64,000 nucleotides of DNA from assembly GCA_003586115.2 (NCBI GenBank), contig QVOM02000112.1, positions 105,612,701 to 105,676,700 on the forward strand, written 5' to 3'. The position numbers and the translations under genes are program-made. Source of the DNA: Salvator merianae (taxonomy: Eukaryota > Chordata > Lepidosauria > Squamata > Teiidae). The notes under the pieces were generated by a model that ran no database searches, had not been told where the DNA came from, and saw only the letters and a list, made by a program, of their open reading frames with translations. Of this stretch, positions 22,480 to 32,659 are shown in pieces; within the stretch, counting starts at the first letter, position 1, and every line of letters begins with the position of its first letter.

Positions 22480-23360
22480 TATGGAATGTCCCCTTCCCTG
22501 AAATACCGCAGGGGAGCTTTTTTTGCTGAGTTTTTTATCACCCACTTAAAGCAGACTTTTGTACTCAGGCATTTTGCTGTCTGATTTTGAGATCACTTGG
22601 CAGACCATGGACTGCTGTTTTTGTGGAGGTTTTAATTTGTTTTGATACATTATTCTTACATTTTTATTGGGATTAAAATTATTTTGGGAACCATCCTGTG
22701 ATTTTTAAAATTACGGAATCTATCGATGCATTTGAAATAAATCCAGAAATTTGTGCAACAATGCTTCCCTGTCTCTTCCTTTTATGCCCACCCCAAAACA
22801 ATTTTATGGGTTCTCTAACTTTCTGTGGTAGCGCCTTCACATAGGATGGGGAAAGATTGGAAGTATTTAAAATACTGCTATTTCCCCACGGTGCAGCAAA
22901 AAGAGGCTGCCAGAATAGTGTGACGTGAGCCAGCACAGTGGTGGATTGTTCACTTGGCAACTTGCTGCTCTGGTAGCCCCTTTAACTTTATTATTTTCAC
23001 ACTAGCCATGAGTTCTCAAATGAGTAATCTGCTGCCGTGCCAGTCCAGATCATGTCAGATGCCAGGACAGGAAGAATATGCTGGGAAGAGTCTGGATCTT
23101 TTAAGACAGCACAGGAAGGCCTGCTATTTTTTGAATTTGGCCCTTTGATTGGACACACCAGCAGTGGCCTGACATGGCATCAGGCCTCTTTACTGGCCCA
23201 GCCAGGATGCCAGCAGGATATTTGGAGCCACACTTAGTGCCACCTAATGTGAATTCTATAACTTTAAGAGCTAGAGCGTATGGCTGAAATCCAGGTTCTG
23301 CATCGCTCAAATACTTTGGGATACATTAAGAATAAACTTGGTGAGCTTGCATGTTGCAGT
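22480..23360. other. Intergenic DNA, no gene seen
   Basis: Short frames only and no recognised repeat. A GGCTGCCAGAATAGTG-type word may be repeat-derived. Confidence 0.3.
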
Positions 23361-23367
23361 TCATTTC

Positions 23368-23510
23368 AACATTTATTTATTTATTTATTACATTTATGTC
23401 CCACCCAAACGCTTCACCCAAACGCCCCAGGTAGGGTTACAGCATACAATAAAATACAAAACACTATAAATAGAAATATGAAACATATTTAAAATATAAC
23501 CCACCCACCT
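23368..23510 (-). mobile_element. L2-like tail with (ATTT)n, reverse orientation
   Basis: An ATTTATTTATTTATTTATT run (23369-23388) followed by CATTTATGTCCCACCCAAACG and further tail-like text (AATAAAATACAAAACAC) is the complement of a retroposon 3' tail. Confidence 0.5.
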
Positions 23511-23837
23511 TCCCTCTGTCCCTGGCAGGACTATGTTCAGAAGACTAATAGAGGCAGGATTAACATTGCATTTAGTAGTCTGTGGCACAATGTTTGTTCC
23601 ACAAATTGGAAATCACAGTTGTTCAAGTAATATATGCACTACAGAGGTAAATAAAGCTTTGAGACTGCTTTGTTTAGTTACTGTGCCAGCTGAAGAACTC
23701 TGGATAAATTGCAGCTTTGAAAGTGTGCCGTAAAGAATTCCTAGTGCTATTTACGTCTCTAGGTTGAATGGCAGCCACAACAGTTAAGTATGCCTGGAAC
23801 AGCATTTGTAGTGTAGACAGACCATTAACAAATCTAG

Positions 23838-24585
23838 GGCCCTTTCTGCCCTGGGTCTTATTCCAGATTGTATTCTGGAATAGGGGCTGCTATTTGCATG
23901 CTGGTGCAGACTATGGGCCTTTTCGCACTGCGGCGGTGGAACGTTCTTGTCCGTTTGCTGGAACGGAGCTTTCGCACTGCCGCGGGCGCGCGCCTCACCC
24001 GATCCGAACCACTTTGTCCCCGATTCGTACCTGATCCTGGGTAAGGCAAGACAAGTAAAAGCTTGTCTTCATTCCGACCTGCGCGATGGAGCGAAGATCG
24101 GGCACGGTGCTTTCGCACTCCCGTCCACGTTTGCAATGGCGGCCGGGTGTGGCTGGCGCGGCTGCACATGCGTGGTCCGAAGCTTCACACCCGGGTGCTA
24201 AGTTTTCACACCCGGGATAGCCCTTTGGGCATGGCAGCCTAACTGCCGTTACGAAGCCGGCTCCGTAACGAGCCCTCTGGGTACGAAGCGGAGCTCGATG
24301 GTACGAAGCGGAGCTCGATGGTACGGAGTGCGGTATGGAACTAGCGGCTGCCACTCGCACTGTTCCCTCTGCTGGTCGGCTTCGGGTCCGTTCCTCTGGC
24401 TGGGAGTGCGAAGGGCAGCCAGCGTTCTCCAACCCCTCCGGTCCGAAGCCAACTACTGGGAACGGACTACGGAGCTCAGTGCAAAAAGGCCCTATGTCAG
24501 ACCTGCCATAGTCTGCACCAGCATGCGGTTGGCAGGCTTCTATTCTAGAACATAATCCAGAATAAGACCCAGTACAAAAAGGGCC
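23838..24585. mobile_element. Composite MITE, outer shell (copy 1)
   Basis: The outer ends GGCCCTTTCTGCCCTGGG and (complement) GGCCCTTTTTGTACTGGG extend into about 75-bp inverted arms that include CTTATTC, GGATT and GCATGCTGGTGCAGAC. A perfect 3-bp duplication TAG lies at 23835-23837 and 24586-24588. The middle is occupied by a second element (23915-24492). Copy 2 at 32660-33423 has the same inner element at the same junction. The 3-bp duplication suggests PIF/Harbinger; this is inference, as no matching transposase ends were seen. Confidence 0.85.
23915..24492. mobile_element. Inner element of composite (copy 1), CpG-rich
   Basis: A 578-bp element with ends GGGCCTTTTCGCACTG and (complement) GGGCCTTTTTGCACTG, flanked by TAT on both sides (23912-23914, 24493-24495). 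It is strongly CpG-rich, with a short tandem duplication TACGAAGCGGAGCTCGATGG at about 24281-24320. Frames across it are not genes. The high CpG content against the CpG-poor copy 2 suggests this is the younger copy or that it escaped methylation decay. Confidence 0.85.
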
Positions 24586-24964
24586 TAGGACAGAACAATA
24601 ATTTGATCTTAAGATTTTACAGGTCTATTGCAGTGTTCTATCTTAAACTTTAAAGGGAAAAAAAATCCATATCAAGCACTAACTTGGTACCCAGGAAACC
24701 AGGACACCCCACACCACAGTGCTCTGACATATTACAGGAAAATAGGTACTCTGCATGCATCTGTCCAGATGAACATCAGCACTGGATTAGTTTGTCCCGC
24801 TGTGCCAAAGCTGAAGTAATTAGCAAACCACACAATTTCTTCTGTGCAGAAGGTGATGTTACCCTCAACCTCAGAAACCATGTTGATGCCTTAATTAGGG
24901 AGACTGACAAACAAAGAGCTGTAGCTGCTATGAGCAGGTTAAACTATAAACAGAGACTTCAAAG

Positions 24965-25290
24965 GGAACATAAGAACACAAGAGGAGCCTTGCTGGATCA
25001 GGCCATGACCCATCTAGTCCAGCATTCTGTCTCACACAGTGGCCCACCAATTACTTCTGGGCATTCTCAATCGAATAAAAAGGCAAAACTTTCACCTGCT
25101 CTTGACTCCCCAAAAATGGTTTTACAGATATTCTGCCTGTCTTTCCAACCTGGAGGCTGTATCTGGGCATACATTCTAGTAGCCACTGATACATCTGACC
25201 GCCATGAACCAACCCTACAAGACCACAGACTGGATGCCCAGACACTTGGACATACAGTATATGGTTCCCAAAAATGGACATCAGGATAGA
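24965..25290 (+). mobile_element. Sauropsid CATAAGA-type interspersed repeat, copy 1
   Basis: The text GAACACAAGAGGAGCCTTGC followed by TGGATCAGGCCATGACCCAT, CTAGTCCAGCATTCTGTCTC and ACACAGTGGCCCACCAA is shared with the copies at 34.7 kb (+), 53.3 kb (+), 26.3 kb (-) and 53.8 kb (-). From memory this is a widespread reptile repeat, but I cannot assign its class. The 201-codon frame over it is repeat-derived. Confidence 0.6.
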
Positions 25291-25299
25291 GGCGTGCCT

Positions 25300-26255
25300 A
25301 GCATCCTTCTGCATCTGTACTGGGTATGCCAATTACGTGCTGGCACCATGCCACTTTCTCCAAACAGCACACTGTGCAAAACTCCTTATTTTCTCTAAAT
25401 GCATGTTTTCGCACTGTTTGTTGCCACATCCTTAAATGCATTTCAAGACCTGGTGAGGATCTCTTGTTTTTCACCCAGGCATTTTAGTGATCTGCCTGGC
25501 CGTATTGGGCTTAGATATGTTATTATGCTATTTTTAATTACATGCTTATATGCCATAGAGAGGAAAGAGCTCCAACAGCATGCTAAGCAGCCTTGAAAGA
25601 TTGTGTTGGAGGCCTGTCTGCAAGAAAAGTTGCTTTTTCCACCAAAAAAGGGCTCCAGAATTTTGTGCTCTCTATAAACACTGCCAGTGGGCTGAAGCTT
25701 CCCACTGAGAAGAAAGCGTTCTCCAAGGTTCCAGAAAAAACAGCAGTAGACTGTGTGGTCAAAGGAACACCTATATCTATAACACAGTACAAGAGAAGGC
25801 TCCTGGTTTTTCTTTCCTTTTCACTTCCCAGGAAAGAGGAAGAGAGAGTTTGGGGTGTGCAGGAAGGAAGGAGGCTGTCAGAGGTGATGTCTCCTTCTCC
25901 TGCCTCCTGTGCAGAGATCTAGGAATGTTTCTTAAGAGGTACATGTGGGCATTGGGAAAGGTGCAGTCTGATTTAAAACAAAATATCATTTTGTCAAGTA
26001 GCATCTTTTCTGCCCATAGCAGGATCCACACACTGCCTTTATTGCACATTCAACGTCCTGAAAGACCACGGAGTCCGCATGGGTGCAGTGTTCTTCCCCC
26101 ACAAGTGCTCAGGTGCTGCTGTGACCCTTTAAATGCAGAGTGGGTTGAAGAGCTCTCTGACCTCTTCAGCCTTCTCCACTCTTGCAGTGACGGTCCTGCT
26201 GCTGCCACCATGTAATGCCACTCAAAGGGACATTTGTCTTCTGCCTGACATTGCC
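25300..26255. other. Intergenic DNA, no gene seen
   Basis: Frames at 25593-25922 and 25850-26215 have minus-strand shadows and no domains. Confidence 0.3.
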
Positions 26256-26257
26256 CA

Positions 26258-26345
26258 AAAGCAATTGGTAGCCCACTGTGTGCGACAGGATGCTGGACTA
26301 GACGGGTTATGGCCTGATCCAGCAGGGCTCCTCTTACATTCTTAC
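26258..26345 (-). mobile_element. CATAAGA-type repeat, copy 2 (fragment)
   Basis: The complement of the head of the 24965 copy: GGTAGCCCACTGTGTGCGAC, GATGCTGGACTAGACGGG and GGCCTGATCCAGCAGGGCTC. Confidence 0.6.
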
Positions 26346-26349
26346 TGCC

Positions 26350-27490
26350 ATGGCAGCCATGGGACCATTCGCTGTGTATGAAAAAACCCTGCAGTTTGTA
26401 TCAACATCAGGGATTCCCTTGCTTTGATTCTGTTAGCGAGGAGAGGCTGTCTTCTCCCAGCTTGCCATGATCAAAGCTGGAAATACCCTGGCTACAGTCA
26501 TGATGGTGGTGGAGATTAGGCAGGGCAGCAGCCTTGTGCAGATAGTATGCCACCCATTAAGAATAGCACCACTTATGTAGAACCAGAACACTCAAAGTGA
26601 TTTGCCTCTTCCTGTGCAGATCCTGCCCATGTCTGGCTCTGCTCAGTTGCTTAAGCCTGAATAGTTTGACATGCATCATACAAATTAGAAAAATCATGCT
26701 GATTTTTCTCTCTCTCTGTCTTAAACAACTGTGATCACCATCCTCCAAAGATAGAGATTGGTGCGAACTGGGATATTCAATTCTGTTAGCTCCATGTAAT
26801 GTTAATAGCAATATATGAGCCTCTCCAGAATCTAGGGCCACTGTGCACAACTTCTATCCATGTTGCCTGTGCAAAACAATTATTCTTGGACAAGGGCTCA
26901 TATCTTTAAATGATACTTCTAGATGGGTGCATAATAATTCGTAGCATGCTCTGACGTGCCATACTTGTACAATGTGTGTTTTTATAAAGAGTATTATAGC
27001 ATAATACTATAAATTACCAAGAAAAGGGCCTCAGTACATTAGCTTTTGTAAAGCAAACTTGGAAAACTGTTTGACATAATTAAAAACCCTTGCCTATGGC
27101 CTGAGCAAACTGGGATTCAAACCATTAATTCAAATCAGATTAAAAACTTCTTTGGGTTAATAGGTTAGTAATCCACACGTGCTAAAATATGGGTTACCAG
27201 TTAAATCATTCAGAAGCTCAGAAACACAGATAAACCAAGCAGGGATTAAAATGTTCAGACTGTGTTAGGCTCTTTACAAAATCCCAATTCAATTTTTGCA
27301 GATAAAGACTTCAAATGAGTGTTGGATGATCAACTGTTTCTGAAGGAAAATGCACCTTTTAAAATGTTTACCATGTACTCAGAGCAGTATCTTTTAGCAG
27401 GGAATACAGACCCAGTTTCCTAGGATACATCTCATGTAAAACATGTTGGAAGTTTCTGTATGTTTCTTGGGGTGTTAGTATCAACTTATT
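26350..27490. other. Intergenic DNA, no gene seen
   Basis: AT-rich without recognisable repeat or motif. Only short frames are present. Confidence 0.3.
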
Positions 27491-27494
27491 ATTT

Positions 27495-27637
27495 AGTATT
27501 GGGGTAATTCTGCTCAATATACCAGACCAGCGATCATATGAGGAGTCTCTCTTCCATATGCTGGTGCAGTAGACTGCACCAACGGGTGGAAGGGAGCTCC
27601 TAGTAGACTTGCTGATACTGGACTGCACCCAGACAGG
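27495..27637. mobile_element. Decayed GGGCAATTCTGCACT MITE
   Basis: Starts GGGGTAATTCTGCTCAATAT and contains ACCAGACCAGC, ATGCTGGTGCAGTAGAC and TAGTAGACTTGCTGATACTG. It matches the intact copy at 48769-48913 in order but is diverged. It directly abuts the next element at 27638. Confidence 0.5.
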
Positions 27638-28048
27638 GGGCCTGTTTGCACTTTAGTGCTAGTGAATGATCAGATGCTCACTAGCATAGTGCTTCTGTAT
27701 TTTGCGGCAGCCTGAGCAAAATTGTTGTCCACAGTTGTACCGGAAGCAGGTGGACCGCTCCTGGTAAGCGGCATTCACGCCTACTTCCTGGTGCAAAAGC
27801 TGCAGGTTGCGGCGTGGCACAGATACAGTTGCGCACTTGTACACCACGGCCCTGGTCACCATGGCAGTAGCTAGACATTTCTGTGGCTGCTGTCATGGCA
27901 GGCAGCCGGCATTCGCACTGTGAATACTGGAAGCCAGGTTCTGAGTTGTTCCAGCTCTCGCAGTGCAGATGCCACCACACCGTGGGGACTGTTCCACCTT
28001 GGAATGGTTGCATTTGACCATTCCAAGGTGGAAAGTGCAAAAAGGTCC
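27638..28048. mobile_element. Fold-back GGGCC element with two subterminal hairpins
   Basis: The left end GGGCCTGTTTGCACTTT is followed by a hairpin built on GTGCTAGTGA/TCACTAGCAT. At the right, 27992-28007 pairs perfectly (16 of 16) with 28018-28033, followed by AAGTGCAAAAAGGTCC. The interior carries CACCATGGCAGTAGC and CTCGCAGTGCAGATG words common to sister copies. No clear target duplication is visible (AGG against AAC). Confidence 0.65.
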
Positions 28049-28392
28049 AACGCCTCCTTTAGACTGAACTGGCAAAAGGATCCTAGTAAGCCTGCTGATC
28101 TTGAATACTGGCCAGAGTGGAATCACCTTTATCAGCGTGCTGGCAACAAGACATCCTTACTCCATTTAACAGAGCACAGATTTAGCTGCAGCAATAAGAC
28201 ACATGGAAACTGTGCTCCTAAGGGTAAAGTATTTCTTGAAAAGTACAGTACATTAAGATAGGAAAAACCTAGTTCTAGCTAGTAACTATACAAGGTGGAA
28301 GGAAGGGAGGAGGAAGAAGTTTGAGTGACCTATGCAGGAACTTAGCATGGGAAGGACAAAAGCAATAACTATGAGGTGGTACAGTAGAGGAT
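28049..28392. other. Spacer between two fold-back elements
   Basis: No gene or repeat recognised. The frame at 27920-28261 is mostly element sequence. Confidence 0.3.
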
Positions 28393-28852
28393 GGGCTTTT
28401 CCCTACTTTCCACCATGGAATGTTCTCAAGCGAACATTCCATGATGGAACAGACCCTGTGGCACAAAAGCCATTTGCACTGCGAGAGCTGGAACATCCAG
28501 GAACCAGTCTTCCAGCACTTGCAGTGTGAATGCTGACAACCCATGCCATGACAGTGGGTGGGAAAACTTCCAGCTGTTGCCATGGTGACCGGGAACATGG
28601 CACAACCTAGCAGCCACAGCCATGCTGCACAGTACGGCACAGCATTTGCACCTGGCAGTGGGTGTGAATGCTGCATACCAGGAGCAGTACAGCTGCTCCC
28701 AGTACAGCTGTAGAGCACAATTTTGTGCTTTGCAGCTGCTAGCAGTCGGGAGCAGCTGTAGCCTGCTCCTGATCACGAGGTCCTCCACGCAGTGCGAATG
28801 CACTTCACTAGAAAGTGTGCAGATGCTCACTAGTGAAAAGTGCAAAAAGGTC
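28393..28852. mobile_element. Fold-back GGGCC element (sister of 396-855)
   Basis: The left end GGGCTTTTCCCTACTTTCC is followed by a strong hairpin: 28408-28425 pairs with 28432-28449 (17 of 18, loop TCAAGC). The right end has TTCACTAG/CTAGTGAA hairpin arms and AGTGCAAAAAGGTC. The interior aligns with 396-855 (GCACAGCATTTGCACCTGG, CAGCTGCTCCCAGTACAGCT and others). The overlapping long minus-strand frame is transposon sequence. Confidence 0.7.
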
Positions 28853-29024
28853 AAAAGTAAGAGGGAGGGAAAGGTGATCCAAACTATTTGACCATACTTC
28901 CAATGCTTCTGGTAGCTGTTTGGGATTTCTTCAGTGCTGAAGACCTTGTACTGGGACTGCATCTCCAACAAAAAATATAGTTCAAAGATGTATGCATTAA
29001 AAGGAGCATCTTCTCTCTTATAGG

Positions 29025-29375
29025 CCTGTTCAAGCACTGATGTCTCAAGGAAAGAGCCTTCTTGGAGTTCTGCCTCTCTCAGAGGTGCAAGGGACAATGA
29101 CACGCAAGAGAGTCTTTTCTGTGGTGACCCTCAGATTCTGGAGCAGCTTCCCTCTGGAGGTTCACCAGGCCCATACATTACATGGCTTTCCAATGCCTGG
29201 TTAAAACACAGCTCTTCACCCAGGCCTTTGATGTTTAACGTCATTTGAATGCCGTCCCACCAGAGAATTATATTTTAAATATAATTTAGATTATCCTATA
29301 TATTTTATCTTTCTAATGTTGTGACCTGCTCTGCGACCTTTGGGATAAAGGTGGGATATAATTCTTCAATAAATA
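29025..29375 (+). mobile_element. L2-type LINE, 3' end of ORF2 and tail
   Basis: A decayed frame gives FSVVTLRFWSSFPLEV, the conserved C-terminal motif of L2/CR1-like reverse transcriptase ORFs (usually close to FSVVAPRLWNSLP). It is followed by an AT-rich 3' UTR and the tail GTTGTGACCTGCTCTGCGAC, then GGTGGGATATAATTCTTCAA. Stops are present, so it is a dead, 5'-truncated copy. Confidence 0.65.
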
Positions 29376-29598
29376 ATGTAATCACTATTGGAGGCCAAAA
29401 CAGATGTTTCTTTTAGGAGGAAATAAAAATAAAGGAAAAATGCTGAGAAGAAAAACCTCCGCAAAGCTCTCTGTGTGTTTTAAATTACAGGAAGAAAAGG
29501 ATCTATGAATCCATATGCTACTGATATAAACTAGAAATAAACCTCTTTGCTTCTGCCCGCTTTTGTGACAAAAAAATTAGTACGGCATAGAGATGCAC

Positions 29599-29794
29599 CA
29601 GCGGCAGCTAGCAGCTTTAAGCCTTGGTGTTCGTGCCCCGCGCAAAGCGCACCATGGCTGATCGCGGGGCCTCCGGGCCTCTGTACTGCCTTGACCTGCT
29701 GAGGCAGCATGGAGGCCCAGAGGCCCCACGAACGGCCATGGTGCGCTTCGCGCAGGGTGCGAACACCAAGGCTTAAAGCTGCCGGCCACAACTG
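29599..29794. mobile_element. Palindromic hAT MITE, copy 3
   Basis: A 196-bp element starting CAGCGGCAGCTAGCAGCTTT. Its perfect 8-bp target duplication AGATGCAC lies at 29591-29598 and 29795-29802. The arms are complementary around CTGTACTGCCTTGACCTGC. It is GC-rich, with several retained CpG sites. Confidence 0.9.
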
Positions 29795-30046
29795 AGATGC
29801 ACTGAACTGAGTTCTGCTGGTTCAACTCGAAATGTACCTGAACCAGGCATTGGTAGAACTATTCACTTGATAAGGATGATTGCTCATGTTTGAGGCCTTC
29901 TAGAAAGTGGAGGCCTGCAAGTCCTTGTGGTTGGCATTATAGAAGGCCCAGATATGGGTGATTTCAAACCTGCCAAACTGGCTCTTTGCAAGCACTTGGT
30001 GGTTTGGCTCACTGTTGGACCAAACCCTTAATCATAAGCAAGGTTA

Positions 30047-30343
30047 GGAGGCATGGTGGCGCAGGTGGCTAAGGCACTGATCTTTCAATAGGAGGATCGG
30101 AGTTCGAGGCCCCTGTCTGCCGTGTAGAGGGGACGAGCGCCCTCTACTGGCCTCTAGCTCCAGTCAACCTAGCTGTTCGAAAGCAAGTAATTGCAAGTAG
30201 ATAAATAGGGAGCATCACATTGTGTGATGCGGAAGATAGATAGATGTAAGCCTTCAGGCGAAAAATAACCTTGTAAGCCGCTTTGAGTCAGCTTCGGCCG
30301 AGAAAAGCGGGGTATAAAAACCAAGTTCTTCTTCTTCTTCTTC
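30047..30343 (+). mobile_element. tRNA-derived SINE with (TTC)n tail
   Basis: The head GGTGGCGCAGGTGGCTAAGG has an A box (TGGCGCAGGTGG). GATCGGAGTTCGAGGCCCC supplies a B box. The body leads to GTAAGCCGCTTTGAGTCAGC, then AAGCGGGGTATAAAAACCAA and five TTC units ending at 30343. The minus-strand copy at 47.5 kb has the same tail. A fairly well preserved copy. Confidence 0.8.
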
Positions 30344-30456
30344 AATAGTGAACACCACAAACCCTGAAGCTCACCAAGAACCAAACGGTCTAGATTCCAG
30401 TTTAGCATATCTCTATGGCAGTTCTCAAGTATGGGAAGAATATTTATGTATTGTTA

Positions 30457-30890
30457 GGCTGCATCCACACAGCCCTTGAATGAACCAGAATCTGGGACAG
30501 GACACACAGGATTTACTTTGGGGGGGAACTTTACGCCACACAAATGCAGTTTCCTCCAGCACAGGGCCCACATCTCTGCTGTGAGGGGAACTGTCCTTGC
30601 AGCAGTGATGTTTCCACTGAGACCTGCTCTAGAGGACCTGAAAAATGGATAGAAGTCATGGACAGAGAAGATGGGCTCAGTAAGTCACACTTTCTCCATC
30701 TGTGCATCCATAGGAACGGAACACGAACTTTGCTGCTGGCCCACCTCACAAGGAATTTCTTCCAGCTTACAGAAAATGTGACTTCCAGGGTGGTTGACTC
30801 AGCAGGGAATCCTCCTGGGAGTGGATAAGTTTGAATGGCCCCCTTGTGTTGCTTCCAGGGGGTAGTCCGCCCACCTGTGTGGTTGCAGCC
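30457..30890. mobile_element. TTA-flanked MITE, GGCTGCATCCACACAG ends
   Basis: The left end GGCTGCATCCACACAGCC and the right end's complement GGCTGCAACCACACAGG are near-identical. The 3-bp duplication TTA is perfect (30454-30456, 30891-30893). TTA is a classic TWA target of PIF/Harbinger elements. The interior frames (30544-30828 and its shadow) are not conserved. Confidence 0.75.
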
Positions 30891-31139
30891 TTAGGCAATG
30901 ATTGTGAGCTCTGTACTTCAGGAGGTGAAGATTTCTTCATTCCCCATATAAAGGAATTTGGCAGCATCTGCCAAGTTCTAAACAATCAGTGTCCATTTAG
31001 CACCCTTTGGCAGCTACGACGCTCAGCTTAGTCGCTCTTACTAGTTGGCTTTAGAGTTTATACAGGTGCATTTTCTTATATGCTGACAGTGTTCTGCTGT
31101 AACGAAATGGTTAAAAGTATTCAGTTGTTTATCAAAGGA

Positions 31140-31275
31140 AGGGTGGGTTATAAATTAAACAATGAACAATTAAACAATGATAATTTCAAAGCTTGGTCAA
31201 ATAAACCTATCTGCTTGGTTGACTATTAATGCCTCAGTGTTCACTAAAGTATGCAAGCTTTTGTTAAGTGTCCAG
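31140..31275. other. Retroposon-like tail and unique DNA
   Basis: GGGTGGGTTATAAATTAAACAATGAACAATTAAACAATGA looks like a short L2-like tail with a tandem 14-base repeat (31147-31180). Confidence 0.35.
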
Positions 31276-31299
31276 AGCATTTTAAGCTCCACTGAGTGC

Positions 31300-31425
31300 T
31301 GTCAACGAGGAACTATTTATTATGGTGGAAAGAGCTATAATTCAGTAGTAGGGAAACTGCCTGGAAAGCAGAGGGTTGTGGAAGTGAGTCCCGGCATCTG
31401 GGTCACCCAGAATCCTTTCACTTCC
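31300..31425 (+). mobile_element. tRNA-headed SINE fragment
   Basis: GAGCTATAATTCAGTAGTAG, then CTGCCTGGAAAGCAGAGG and GAGTCCCGGCATCTGGGT give a head related to 15615-15745 and to the minus-strand copy at 51611-51690. Confidence 0.55.
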
Positions 31426-31463
31426 TCAGGTTGATATCTGGGATGCTTTTAGATCTAGGAATT

Positions 31464-32017
31464 GGGGCCTTTTTTGCACTTACCTGTATTCGTGAGCAAA
31501 CAGATCACTGGAATGTGTAATCTACTGCAGCATTCCTGAAGTGTTCTGAGCCCTCCCCGGTCCTTTCCTGCTGTGGGCAGGTTAAAAATTGTCCACAAGC
31601 ATACCTGTGGCATAAAAAATGGTCCAGGAGTAGCACTTTTGCACCACTTCCAGGTGTTGCAAGGTGAGGGGTTGAGACTGCATGACTGTAGCTGCACTGA
31701 AGTTGCTGTTTTGAACCCACCTGTGAACCCCAGAGCCCACTTCAGATGCTAGGTCTGGACCCTACAATGCTAGGTCTGGGCTCTGCAATGCTTGGCCCTG
31801 CCCTTGTGCACTGGATGCGACATAGCAGGGATGTCCGGCAGAAGGACATATTACCAGGAACAAAACAGGAGGTGTGTGTTCCACATTGCTTGCTCTGCAG
31901 GACAAGAACAGAGGTGTTCCAGTACTCAGAATGTGAATGGCTCCAATCACAATGGAAGTGAACCGGCCTGGGATTGTATTGCTGTTTCATTCCACTAAGG
32001 TAAGTGCAAGTTTAGCC
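31464..32017. mobile_element. GGGCC-family element, GTAAGTGC subfamily copy 1
   Basis: The left end GGGGCCTTTTTTGCACTTAC and the right end GTAAGTGCAAGTTTAGCC are inverted. The interior aligns with 40613-41122 (CACTTCCAGTGTTGCRAGG, GGATGTCCGGCAGAAGGACA, CCAGGAACAAAACAGGA and others). A small tandem repeat TGCTAGGTCTGG(AC)CC occurs at 31747-31790. No target duplication is visible. Confidence 0.65.
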
Positions 32018-32089
32018 ATAGGATGTGTAACTGACACAATTCCTCCAATGTACTGAGCTGTCAAAAATGAGCTTAGCAATGGTACACTA

Positions 32090-32650
32090 TGGGCCTTTTT
32101 GTACTTACCTCAGTAGAACGTTCAAACTAGCATGGTCCAGGCCAGTCAGGATCAAGTAAGGTGTGTGTGATTTGCACTTTCAATGAAGGAGCAACCCGTG
32201 AACCAACTAACTGTGGAAGAAGTACGAACGTGAGCGCACCTGTCAGTTAGCTGGGAGATGGAAACAGCTGGAAGGCCTGCCCGTCCCCAACCACCATTGA
32301 TCTACATTCATGTTGGTGTGGCATCATATCCATTGCTCAAGGGTGGGGCCAGTGGAGCTGAGTTTGGAACCAGAGGAGCTGTGTGTGGAGATTTGTATGG
32401 AAGAGTCTCCAGGTTCCAAACCAAAACCAAAACCAAAACCACAGTAACTCACAGTTCGAACCTAGCAAGGGGTGGATTCAAACCTTCTGATGACGCAGCT
32501 GCAACTGCATAGTCCATGCCCCATCGCTGTTCCAAGCCAGGAATTGGTGCGAATGCACCTTTCCCAAACTTCACCAGACAGCCCTAGTCGCCTTTGAGAC
32601 TACAATTTTCTGTTCCAAAGCTGGTCAGCTTCAGGTGAACTTCAGGTGGG
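32090..32650. other. Decayed GGGCC-family sequence and simple repeat
   Basis: GGGCCTTTTTGTACTTACCT preceded by TAT (32089-32111) is a family left end without a clear partner. A (CCAAAA)n run lies at about 32416-32440. No gene was seen. Confidence 0.45.
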
Positions 32651-32659
32651 CTTCATGGA

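Noticed and set aside
24684..25289. 201-codon + strand frame
   Set aside because: Mostly covers the CATAAGA-type interspersed repeat.
28426..29103. 225-codon minus-strand frame
   Set aside because: Covers a fold-back transposon and its flank; no domain.
30047..30130. tRNA gene
   Set aside because: Head of a SINE with body and (TTC)n tail; no acceptor-stem complement.
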